A stretch of 26,083 bases of DNA from a virus, in the IMG/VR virus record IMGVR_UViG_3300000115_000108, positions 5,603 through 31,685 of that record, one strand, 5' to 3'. The translations under genes were made by a program, and so were the position numbers. This document shows positions 19,180 to 25,886 of the stretch, piece after piece (position 1 is the first letter of the stretch; each line of letters starts with the position of its first letter). Under the pieces are notes generated by a model. That model did not search any database and was not told the DNA's origin. It saw nothing but the letters and a program-made list of their open reading frames with translations.

Positions 19180-20193
19180 TTAACAACGTTTGTATGAATT
19201 TAATTTTGTAATTGCTGACAAACCTGAATAGGTATTGTCTGATATAATTTTTTGTACTTGTTCTTTTGTATTGCCGTTTACGATCATCTCGTTAATATCT
19301 TTTTCTTTCTGCCCTTCTGGCCATATTGTTATCATATAATTTTTATCTATCATTTTATACATTCTATCTATTATTTCTTTATTACGAGGTTCGTTGTCAA
19401 ATATAAAGACAACATCTTTTTTATCAACAGGTAGTTGTAGATCAGCACCACCAGCCGCTAGACAATTATCAAGGAACAAACTATCTAAAGGACCTTCAAC
19501 AATATATAATCTTCTATGTAGATTAATTCGTTCTAGGCCAAATATTTTTTGTTTGTTCTCCTGTAATTTTATTGTAAGATATTTAGGTTGTTCTTTACCA
19601 AATGCACGTCCTTGCAAAGCAAAGACTTCATTATCAACATCATAGAAAGGTATAACCAATCTAGGATGCTCGTACTTCTTATTTAGACTCTCAAACGTCC
19701 CTGGGCGTATGCTATTTACATACTCTTGGAACTTGTCGCAATAATATAACCTATCAAAATATTCCGTAGGCAACTTTCGGTTGAGAATATATTGCTTTGC
19801 AGGATGCTCATCATTTAATTTACTGAAGGCCATAAGACCTTGTAGGGGTGTAGATTTTAATTTTGTTTTTGTATCTGTTTTAAATCTTTCAAACAGACTT
19901 TCTTCACTAGCAGGTTTACTGCCTTTATATCTTTCTAAAATGTATTGGTCGTACAATGGCCGATCAACTAGTTTTATAAGATTAGCCAAATTGTGTGAAG
20001 CACTACAATTATGACATTTAAAAAACATATCATTCTTTACTCTATAAAGATATGCTCTTGCTTTTGTTTTAGACTTTTTAGAATCACCACAAACAGGACA
20101 ACGAAAATTGAATAGATAATCTCTTTTCTTTTTAAATTGTTGTAGTCTAGGCTGTATCTTGCTGATATAATTTAGATCAATGTAACCACTCAT
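19180..20193 (-). CDS. 61: gp61-like DNA primase
   Basis: A 337-residue primase like T4 gp61. The zinc-binding module is near the N-terminus (Cys32 and Cys35 in FRCPVCGDS, Cys60 and Cys63 in FFKCHNCSA). A TOPRIM domain follows, with Glu233 in YIVEGPLDSLFL and Asp266 in FIFDNEPRN. It makes RNA primers for the lagging strand with the gp41-type helicase, whose loader gp59 is encoded at the left end. The ATG at 20193 lies just after the promoter 20201-20229, with a tiny leader; it is the first gene of the primase-nrdA-nrdB transcript. Confidence 0.93.
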   Translation of the reverse strand: MSGYIDLNYISKIQPRLQQFKKKRDYLFNFRCPVCGDSKKSKTKARAYLYRVKNDMFFKCHNCSASHNLANLIKLVDRPLYDQYILERYKGSKPASEESLFERFKTDTKTKLKSTPLQGLMAFSKLNDEHPAKQYILNRKLPTEYFDRLYYCDKFQEYVNSIRPGTFESLNKKYEHPRLVIPFYDVDNEVFALQGRAFGKEQPKYLTIKLQENKQKIFGLERINLHRRLYIVEGPLDSLFLDNCLAAGGADLQLPVDKKDVVFIFDNEPRNKEIIDRMYKMIDKNYMITIWPEGQKEKDINEMIVNGNTKEQVQKIISDNTYSGLSAITKLNSYKRC

Positions 20194-20200
20194 ATAAAAC

Positions 20201-20229
20201 AGTATATACTATATATACGTATTTGTCAA
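20201..20229 (-). promoter_or_regulatory. sigma70-type promoter for the primase-nrdAB transcript
   Basis: TTGACA (20224-20229), 17 bases, TATACT (20201-20206), with GC before the -35 box and a palindrome ATACGTAT in the spacer. The predicted start is about 20194, so the primase ATG (20193) is at or next to the transcription start. Confidence 0.8.
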
Positions 20230-20233
20230 GCCA

Positions 20234-20683
20234 CTATATGATTTTTATTACACTTAATATTTGAGGCATAGACAATCCTAGTACGATTGCTCCCCCTATG
20301 ATGATCCATCTGTATTTCTCAAAGACGCCTATCCTGCCGTCTAAATTTGACGCTAAAGTCTTAATTTCACACATTAAACGTTTCTGTGACATATCTATTT
20401 CATCTGTCAAATTTTGATGAATCTTGTTGATTCTAGCGTGTAATTCTTTGTAATTCGTATCAAATTCAACCCTACGATTCTCTATCAGGTTGAATATTGC
20501 TTTATCAATTTCTTCTTGTTTTGATAGTTTTTCTTCGTGTACTGCTAGCATAGATTTAATACTACCAGATATGTCTGTTAGTTTATCTATAGCACTATCA
20601 AGTTTTGTATTGACGCTAGCAACCTGCTCTACTTCGTTTTTAAGTACTTGTAAATCGGTTGCTAACTTATTTAAATCTGACAT
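20234..20683 (-). CDS. coiled-coil protein with C-terminal membrane anchor
   Basis: A 149-residue protein. Residues 1-120 are heptad-rich (LATDLQVLKNEVEQVA, then MLAVHEEKLSKQEEIDKAIF), and the C-terminus is one membrane segment (WIIIGGAIVLGLSMPQILSV). The tail-anchored layout with most of the chain as a long coiled coil resembles several T4-like cyanophage membrane proteins of unknown role. Together with the neighbouring coiled-coil protein it may form a complex across or on the inner membrane. One-base stop/start overlap with the gene upstream. Confidence 0.7.
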   Translation of the reverse strand: MSDLNKLATDLQVLKNEVEQVASVNTKLDSAIDKLTDISGSIKSMLAVHEEKLSKQEEIDKAIFNLIENRRVEFDTNYKELHARINKIHQNLTDEIDMSQKRLMCEIKTLASNLDGRIGVFEKYRWIIIGGAIVLGLSMPQILSVIKII

Positions 20684-21045
20684 TATCCACCTAATGGGTT
20701 CTTATTCTTAATTTTGATTTCTTCAATTTCTAACTTGAATAGTTGTAATGTTTTTTCATTAACACTTGCTTTAGTTTCTACTTCAGCAATTGCTTCTTTG
20801 TTTTTTGCTATACCAGATAGATCAACTTTGTTGCCTTCTACCTTTGATACTTTTTCTTTTAGTACTGCAATGTCTTCAGCGTTAACAACGATACCTGATG
20901 TATCTACTGTTTCGCTTTGTGCAGCTTCTATTTGACTTAATCTTGTACTGATCTCGCCATACTTAACAAACCCACCACCAATCGCAGCCACGGCAGCAAT
21001 TAGAGCGGCAACGCTTGCTAAATTACTTTTTAATTTATCTATCAT
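20683..21045 (-). CDS. coiled-coil protein with N-terminal membrane anchor
   Basis: A 120-residue protein with an N-terminal Ala/Gly-rich membrane segment (about residues 10-28, ASVAALIAAVAAIGGGFV), then a coiled coil (STRLSQIEAAQ, EDIAVLKEKVSKVEGN, KNKEAIAEVETKASVNE). The anchor at the N-terminus mirrors the C-terminal anchor of the next gene. No family recognised. The start follows the large exported protein gene by one base. Confidence 0.68.
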   Translation of the reverse strand: MIDKLKSNLASVAALIAAVAAIGGGFVKYGEISTRLSQIEAAQSETVDTSGIVVNAEDIAVLKEKVSKVEGNKVDLSGIAKNKEAIAEVETKASVNEKTLQLFKLEIEEIKIKNKNPLGG

Positions 21046-21046
21046 T

Positions 21047-22786
21047 TTATCCCTCTCTTAAAATTTTAAGTTCTAATAATAATTGTTTCTTTTCAATATC
21101 AATTCTATGTAGTTCAGTTTGTTTGATTGATATTGGGTCGTTGTTTGTATATGCGTTTAAAGATTTGTTTCTGTAAATCTGTTCTTGCTCTATATTTAGT
21201 TGATTAAAAAAGTCTGGATTACCATCGTTTAATTTGACAGTATCCTGCATTTGTACCTTGTAAGATGACAGGTCAGCAGAACCTGATTGTATACCTTTTA
21301 AAGTTACATACTGTACTGCCTTGACCTGGTCATCTACACTTTTTAATGTCTTCTCTAATTTAGCGATTATTCTTTTCACTTTTACATTTACGCTATCAAT
21401 CTCGTCATTCTCTTGTCTATCATCGCCAGCTGCCTCATCATCCACAGCTTCTTCATTGTTCGTCTCCGTCTCCGATCCTTCTGCTTCCGTATTCTCGTCC
21501 ATAGTAGATTCCTCACTAGAAGTTTCTCCTTCTTGCTCAGTCTCCATTGATTCCTCACTATCATCCTCAGTTTTTGCATTTGTCTCGGTGTTAGCATTTG
21601 ATGTCTCCGTTTCTTCTTCTTTGACTTCTTCCTGTTTGACGTTTTCTTCTTGCTTAGTTTCTTCTAATTCTTCAGTAGCTACTTCTTCTTCATTGGTAAT
21701 CTCCTCTTCGGTTACTTCCATTTCTATTATTTCTTCTTCCTTCATTGCTGTAGGCATAGGCATGAGTTCTTCAAACTCTTCCTCAATAATATTGGTCATT
21801 TCCTCAAAAAATTCTTCCTCTGTTAAACTTTCTTCTATTAAAGCAGTTTCAAATTCTTCTATCAAGTTTTCTTCTATCAATATTTCTTTAAAAGTTTCTT
21901 CAAATGCGATTGCTAATTCTTCTAATTGTATTTCTTCTATCTCTAATTCTTCTATTATAGGTGCGTTAAATTGTAATTCTTCTAGTTGTTCAAAGTTAAC
22001 TTCTTCCATATTCTCTAACAAATCTTCTAATTCTTCTTGTGCTAATTCTAGTTGTTCGTTTGTATCTTCTAATTGTTCCTCTGTTTCTTCACTAATAGGT
22101 GTATATGCTATGTCTAGTATTGTGGCAGTTAAACTTGCACCTACTAGATTAGGACCTACTGCACCTGTAGCACTAGGACTGTTACCGTCTATACCTGTCC
22201 ATTTCCAGTCCCATTTTCTCGAGCCTATATCTGTGTAGGTTGCTGAGTCTGTATATGTGTGGGTGTCTTGTGTGTAACCAGCGTCATTATTTCTGGTCAT
22301 GGTAGTTATTGAAAGAACATTATTGTTCTCGTCTAAAATTTTTATAGTTGTTGAAAAGGAATCTCGGCCATTACTATGTTGACCACATTGATATGATGAC
22401 CCAGTCCATTCACAGTTTTGTACTTCGGTAGTTGCATTTAGAGTTACACCACCATCTAAACTATCTGCTGTAGTAGTAAATGAACCACCTGTTTGTTTTG
22501 TGGTTGTAATATCTAAAAGTGAGCCTGTAGCAGATACAGTACCAGTACCTTGTGCCTCTAGTTCGTTGTATGATTGTGAGTAGTCGGTAATGCCGTCAAG
22601 TGTAAATCCAGTAGATGAGTCTATACCATCTATAGTACTATTTGAGTTTTGTACGTTTGTGTTTACACCATCACCTGCGTTAGGTAATAGATTACCAGAT
22701 GTTGCTGTTTCAGCCTTACTTACTCTTATCTGAAAAGTCGTAAGGATTAAGACTGTGCATAAAATTATAAAACTTAATTGCTGCAT
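21047..22786 (-). CDS. large exported protein with a Glu-rich middle
   Basis: A 579-residue protein with a signal peptide (MQQLSFIILCTVLILTTFQI, cleavage near residue 25). Residues about 26-232 are Thr/Ser/Gly/Asn-rich beta-type sequence with a possible disulfide (Cys125, Cys134) and a WDWKWTGIDG strand. Residues about 233-465 are dominated by Glu, first as helical E-L-E repeats (EELEDLLENMEE, IIEELEIEEIQLEEL), then as a disordered Glu/Thr/Ser/Asn stretch. A C-terminal helical domain (about 466-579) is more ordinary and ends ELKILREG. Exported acidic proteins of this kind recur in T4-like marine phages without known role. An overlapping 35-residue frame covers its signal peptide codons. Confidence 0.72.
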   Translation of the reverse strand: MQQLSFIILCTVLILTTFQIRVSKAETATSGNLLPNAGDGVNTNVQNSNSTIDGIDSSTGFTLDGITDYSQSYNELEAQGTGTVSATGSLLDITTTKQTGGSFTTTADSLDGGVTLNATTEVQNCEWTGSSYQCGQHSNGRDSFSTTIKILDENNNVLSITTMTRNNDAGYTQDTHTYTDSATYTDIGSRKWDWKWTGIDGNSPSATGAVGPNLVGASLTATILDIAYTPISEETEEQLEDTNEQLELAQEELEDLLENMEEVNFEQLEELQFNAPIIEELEIEEIQLEELAIAFEETFKEILIEENLIEEFETALIEESLTEEEFFEEMTNIIEEEFEELMPMPTAMKEEEIIEMEVTEEEITNEEEVATEELEETKQEENVKQEEVKEEETETSNANTETNAKTEDDSEESMETEQEGETSSEESTMDENTEAEGSETETNNEEAVDDEAAGDDRQENDEIDSVNVKVKRIIAKLEKTLKSVDDQVKAVQYVTLKGIQSGSADLSSYKVQMQDTVKLNDGNPDFFNQLNIEQEQIYRNKSLNAYTNNDPISIKQTELHRIDIEKKQLLLELKILREG

Positions 22787-22823
22787 ATATTATTAATCCT
22801 GTAAATAGTATAAAACTTATCAT
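22716..22823 (-). CDS. possible 35-residue membrane peptide overlapping the large exported gene
   Basis: A short frame with GAGG five bases before its ATG (22823), starting just after the stop of the 268-residue gene. It reads MISFILFTGLIIYAAIKFYN, then FMHSLNPYDFSDKSK: one membrane segment and a polar tail. Its last 71 bases overlap the signal-peptide codons of the large exported protein in another frame. Its ribosome site is better placed than that of the large gene, which may be coupled to it. Confidence 0.45.
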   Translation of the reverse strand: MISFILFTGLIIYAAIKFYNFMHSLNPYDFSDKSK

Positions 22824-22825
22824 TG

Positions 22826-23632
22826 TTACCTCGGTCCATTATCTGCGTGAACAGTTATGTTGTTCTCTTTTACGTCTAGTTTTTCTTTGTTAACTTTTTT
22901 GTTAACACCTTTTAGTTCATTCATTTCGTCTATCAATTTTTGTTTTTCAGCCGCTACTGCGTCTAACTCAACTTGTTGTTTTGTTAATTCTTCAGCATTT
23001 TCTTTCATCTTCTTTTCATATGCTTTTTCTAATTTCTTATTTTTCTTTTCAATGTATTTTAAATCTGCTGTATATTGTTCGTAATCAGGTCTTAACTTAT
23101 CATATTTTTGCCACTCTTTAAGTGCTTCACTACCTATCTTACCATTGTAAGGACAAGGTGTGCCTGATTGTATCATTGCGTGGAAAACTCTTTCGTCCTG
23201 GCAAAGTATAGATACGGCAGCAACCTTCATGCCTAGATCATTTAATACTTTACTTAACTTAATTCTTTCACAGTTCTCGTCTGTTCTATATGTGCCTGCT
23301 GATATGCCGATACCAAATTTAGATATACCACCTGATATGCCCACTACACAAAGGTCTTGTGACATTGCTGACATTGATGGCGCTGACGCTGAATTTACAA
23401 CTCTACTGTCGCCTGAATATGCGTTTGTAGTATTTGTAGTATTTGAATTTGATGATGAACCACTTTGATATGTGGTTGTTGCTTCTTGCGAATACCCACC
23501 AGATATAGTGGTATTACTCCCACTCGTATTTGTTTGAGAGTTTGTTGTCGCTCCAGAGTTTGTAGTGTCAGCCCAAATAGGCGAAACGCCTACCATAATG
23601 AAGAATAACAAAAAGACTAATAATCTTTTCAT
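22826..23632 (-). CDS. exported Ser/Thr-rich conserved phage protein
   Basis: A 268-residue protein with a signal peptide (MKRLLVFLLFFIMVGVSPIW, cleavage after ADT or WAD). Residues about 22-80 are Ser/Thr/Asn-rich low complexity. A compact domain follows (about 90-170) with LCVVGISGGISKFGIGISAG, TYRTDENCERIKLSK, VSILCQDERVFHAM and GTPCPYNGK; its four cysteines suggest disulfides. The C-terminal 90 residues form a basic coiled coil (KYIEKKNKKLEKAYEKKMKE). This domain arrangement is familiar from T4-like cyanophage hypothetical proteins. Late promoter word at 23652-23659 lies 20 bases upstream, fitting a late role. The ribosome site is AAAGGA. Confidence 0.72.
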   Translation of the reverse strand: MKRLLVFLLFFIMVGVSPIWADTTNSGATTNSQTNTSGSNTTISGGYSQEATTTYQSGSSSNSNTTNTTNAYSGDSRVVNSASAPSMSAMSQDLCVVGISGGISKFGIGISAGTYRTDENCERIKLSKVLNDLGMKVAAVSILCQDERVFHAMIQSGTPCPYNGKIGSEALKEWQKYDKLRPDYEQYTADLKYIEKKNKKLEKAYEKKMKENAEELTKQQVELDAVAAEKQKLIDEMNELKGVNKKVNKEKLDVKENNITVHADNGPR

Positions 23633-23651
23633 TGCTATTCCTTTTTACTAA

Positions 23652-23659
23652 TATTTATA
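23652..23659 (-). promoter_or_regulatory. T4-type late promoter word TATAAATA
   Basis: Exact TATAAATA on the minus strand in the 47-base gap upstream of the exported 268-residue gene. A start near 23645 would give a short leader with AAAGGA before the ATG at 23632. Confidence 0.6.
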
Positions 23660-23679
23660 AGGATTAAATCCTAAACTTT

Positions 23680-23892
23680 TTATTCTAATATTAAAGACTT
23701 TATACTTAATGATCCGTCTATGTTTTCTTCCAATTCTGCTTTAGACTTAATACATTGGTACCTAACACCCTCTGAATACTGTCTTTCAGCTGTTCTTTTT
23801 CCTTTTAAACAGGTTTTTATATCAGCTTGTATTCTATGTTCCTTGATTTCAGAATTGACAATCATTAATAAAGCTACGATTGTTTCTATCAT
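23680..23892 (-). CDS. hypothetical 70-residue protein with hydrophobic N-terminus
   Basis: A short protein with a weak membrane segment at residues 3-13 (ETIVALLMIVN), followed by a charged helical part with two cysteines (IKTCLKGKRTAERQY, VRYQCIKSKAEL) that could pair in the periplasm. Function unknown. It starts just five bases after the stop of the 152-residue membrane protein. Confidence 0.6.
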   Translation of the reverse strand: MIETIVALLMIVNSEIKEHRIQADIKTCLKGKRTAERQYSEGVRYQCIKSKAELEENIDGSLSIKSLILE

Positions 23893-23897
23893 ACATT

Positions 23898-24356
23898 TTA
23901 GTGTGTACCGTTTCCGTTTTGATACACTATCTCCCTATCTGCATCCTTTAGTTTCTCAATATCATTTAACATTTTTTCTACTTGTTTTTGTAGAAACTGA
24001 ATATTAATTTTATTATCCATCATACTATCAAGTTGTTTTTCTATTTTTTCTACAGAACCATATAAGTCCTCTATTAACATATATTGCTCGGAGTCGGCAG
24101 GTAAAGTACCCATTTCTCCTCTTGGCCATTTAATTCTAAACTCTGAATTGGCCGTCAATTCTGTTTCAATTCTTTCTATATGTCCGTTTAAATCTTTTTC
24201 TGCTAGTACCGTTTTAGTTTCTAGCATTGTAATTCTTTCTAACACACCAAAGTAAGCCCACACGCCAACAGCAACTGCTGCCACGATGGACATTAAGTTT
24301 TTCATTGGCATTGATATTGCCGTTTGATCTGATATGTCTAATCTATTTTTGCTCAT
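23898..24356 (-). CDS. membrane-anchored coiled-coil protein with WPRGEMG motif
   Basis: A 152-residue protein with one N-terminal membrane segment (about 20-40, NLMSIVAAVAVGVWAYFGVL) followed by coiled coil and a conserved-looking EFRIKWPRGEMGTLPADSEQ block (about 72-91), then a second coiled coil (EKIEKQLDSMMDN, FLQKQVEKMLNDIEKLKDAD). The FRIKWPRGE...LPAD-x-EQ motif is familiar to me from T4-like cyanophage proteins of unknown role. It overlaps the lipoprotein gene upstream by 14 bases, so it belongs to the lysis-like cassette. Confidence 0.7.
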   Translation of the reverse strand: MSKNRLDISDQTAISMPMKNLMSIVAAVAVGVWAYFGVLERITMLETKTVLAEKDLNGHIERIETELTANSEFRIKWPRGEMGTLPADSEQYMLIEDLYGSVEKIEKQLDSMMDNKINIQFLQKQVEKMLNDIEKLKDADREIVYQNGNGTH

Positions 24357-24720
24357 CTTCTTTTTCGTAATACTCTTTATATTTATCTAGTAAATCGTTT
24401 GTAATTTTTAATTGATTTCTGATTTGTGCAAAGTTCTTTGCTAATAACTCAAAATCTTTATCAGTAAGACCCCATAGTACAGGATCAATGCCTTGTTCCT
24501 CTAGTTTTTTAAACACTTCCTCAGCGTTCTCACTAGTGATAATAATCCATCTTAAATTCTCTAACTCTAGTGGTGTGGGCTTGTTCAAATTAAGTTTTTC
24601 TCTAGGAACTTCTTTCTTAAATATCTCTAACTGCTTTACTCCCGAACAACTAGTAAGGGATGTAATTAGGATTAGCGATAGAAGGACACTCACTATTAAT
24701 TTCAGACTTCTTTGTAGCAT
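24343..24720 (-). CDS. lipoprotein, o-spanin (Rz1-like) candidate
   Basis: A 125-residue lipoprotein with signal and lipobox LTSC (Cys25), long for an Rz1. The mature part has Pro and charged residues near its start, RWIIITSENAEEVFKKLEEQ, LTDKDFELLAKNFAQI and a helical end. Its 5' 71 bases overlap the coiled-coil membrane protein gene (24650..25117) in another frame, the typical arrangement of Rz/Rz1 spanin pairs. o-Spanins attach to the outer membrane and bridge to i-spanins to fuse the membranes at lysis. The lipobox and gene overlap are seen; the spanin role is inferred. It could instead be a virion or envelope lipoprotein. Confidence 0.62.
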   Translation of the reverse strand: MLQRSLKLIVSVLLSLILITSLTSCSGVKQLEIFKKEVPREKLNLNKPTPLELENLRWIIITSENAEEVFKKLEEQGIDPVLWGLTDKDFELLAKNFAQIRNQLKITNDLLDKYKEYYEKEDEQK

Positions 24721-25117
24721 TCTTTTCTTTTTCTGTTAATGGTGACCCACTTGCGATTTCAATACATCTTGTAGCAAGTGCTGAAGCACCGTTTGTAATT
24801 CTTTCAATAGACTCTGTTTTAGCAATTGCAAGTTTGCCTACATCTCTATTTTTTTTGTTAAATCTTTTATCTAAATCTTCTAGGTCTTTCTTTAGTAAAC
24901 CTACTAACTCGTTCATCTTCTTGTTAGCGCCTAGTATTTCTTCAAAATCTTTTTTCTGACTTGTGATTAGTTCTTGTTGATCAGCGACTGCTGACTCTAA
25001 TTTGATTTGATTTGCTTTTAATATAGCATTATCTGATCTTAACTTCATCACGTAAATGCCAGCGCCGATAACGGCGCTAGCAAGGATTCCAATAAAAAAT
25101 AATCTAATTCCTAACAT
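24650..25117 (-). CDS. i-spanin (Rz-like) candidate
   Basis: A 155-residue protein with one N-terminal membrane segment (MLGIRLFFIGILASAVIGAG, residues about 4-24) and a long periplasmic coiled coil (KANQIKLESAVADQQELI, KKMNELVGLLKKDLEDLDKR), ending in a Ser/Pro-rich tail with cysteines. This is the layout of Rz inner-membrane spanins. The next gene, a lipoprotein, is embedded in its 3' end. The start at 25117 comes two bases after the stop of the holin-like gene; the longer frame to 25171 would overlap that gene, so it was rejected. The ribosome site is weak, implying coupling. Confidence 0.65.
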   Translation of the reverse strand: MLGIRLFFIGILASAVIGAGIYVMKLRSDNAILKANQIKLESAVADQQELITSQKKDFEEILGANKKMNELVGLLKKDLEDLDKRFNKKNRDVGKLAIAKTESIERITNGASALATRCIEIASGSPLTEKEKNATKKSEINSECPSIANPNYIPY

Positions 25118-25119
25118 GA

Positions 25120-25284
25120 TTAACTGTCTTTGTGCCAAATAGACCATGCACCCCAAGCAACAGCTGCCCATGCAGCTAACTTAACGAACGGTCCTCCTAA
25201 TATAATTAATACACCAAGTGCTATTAAACTTGCACCTGACCAAGATGACATTTCTGTACATCTGTCTTTTAACCATTTAAACAT
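25120..25284 (-). CDS. 54-residue membrane protein, holin candidate
   Basis: A short gene that fills the gap between DUF1353 and the i-spanin candidate. It reads MFKWLKDRCTEMSSWS, then a hydrophobic stretch GASLIALGVLIILGG, PFVKLAAWAAVAWGAW and SIWHKDS: two membrane-prone segments. AAGGAG lies seven bases upstream of the ATG. Size, two hydrophobic segments, charged ends and the position directly before spanin-like genes fit a class II-type holin, which would release the M15 peptidase encoded elsewhere in this window. The role is inferred from context. Confidence 0.65.
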   Translation of the reverse strand: MFKWLKDRCTEMSSWSGASLIALGVLIILGGPFVKLAAWAAVAWGAWSIWHKDS

Positions 25285-25298
25285 AAGATTTCTCCTTA

Positions 25299-25880
25299 TT
25301 ATTTGATTTGTGAGTTTCTTTTTCTATGACCATTCCAGGCAACAAAGCCACCTAGTCTTAACGACCAGTATGCTAAATAGTTCATAAAATAGAAACCGTT
25401 AACTTCAATATTAATATCTCTAAAGATTTGATCTGCTTTCTTTTGATCTACTAATAGAAGTTGGCCTTTCTTGTCTGCTGATTTACAAGCAGAATACTTG
25501 TACATATAATCATGTACAAGACCACCAATTAGTAACACGCCAACTGGTGAGAAAAAGGATCTTAAAAATTTAGGTATACTTGCACCATCAAATGTAAATC
25601 CTTTTGGGATTACGTATTCAGTACCATACAATGTATATTTAAAGTCTTTAATTATAACCCAATTTCTAGTGCCTAACAACCACATGATGATACCTTTCCA
25701 AAAACCTTTTGTTTTTGTAAGAATAGGTATAGGTTGTAGGTGTGGCATTTCTATATAAGAAAATTTGAGATTACTAGTTTTTCTTTTATCTAGTATGTTT
25801 ATAGCAAATCCTATTATAACAAATAAGATTAGTAGTGACCATTGCCAAAACTTCATTGCTAATGCGATTAATAGTTCCAT
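25299..25880 (-). CDS. DUF1353 protein with N-terminal membrane segment
   Basis: A 193-residue protein. After an N-terminal membrane segment (about 11-30, FWQWSLLILFVIIGFAINIL) and a linker, residues about 78-150 hold the DUF1353 pattern: YVIPKGFTFDGASIPKFLRS, SPVGVLLIGGLVHDYMY and, further on, KADQIFRDI. DUF1353 occurs widely in phage genomes near tail or lysis genes, and its function is unknown. The IPKGF-x-x-DGASIP and HDYMY motifs are strong. It lies directly before the holin candidate, in the same orientation, with a ribosome site just upstream. Confidence 0.8.
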   Translation of the reverse strand: MELLIALAMKFWQWSLLILFVIIGFAINILDKRKTSNLKFSYIEMPHLQPIPILTKTKGFWKGIIMWLLGTRNWVIIKDFKYTLYGTEYVIPKGFTFDGASIPKFLRSFFSPVGVLLIGGLVHDYMYKYSACKSADKKGQLLLVDQKKADQIFRDINIEVNGFYFMNYLAYWSLRLGGFVAWNGHRKRNSQIK

Positions 25881-25886
25881 TATTTT

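Noticed and set aside
21321-22238. A 305-residue plus-strand open frame rich in Ser
   Set aside because: It is the mirror of the Glu codons of the large exported gene (GAA/GAG runs leave no stops on the opposite strand); it is Ser-only low complexity with no plus-strand neighbours.
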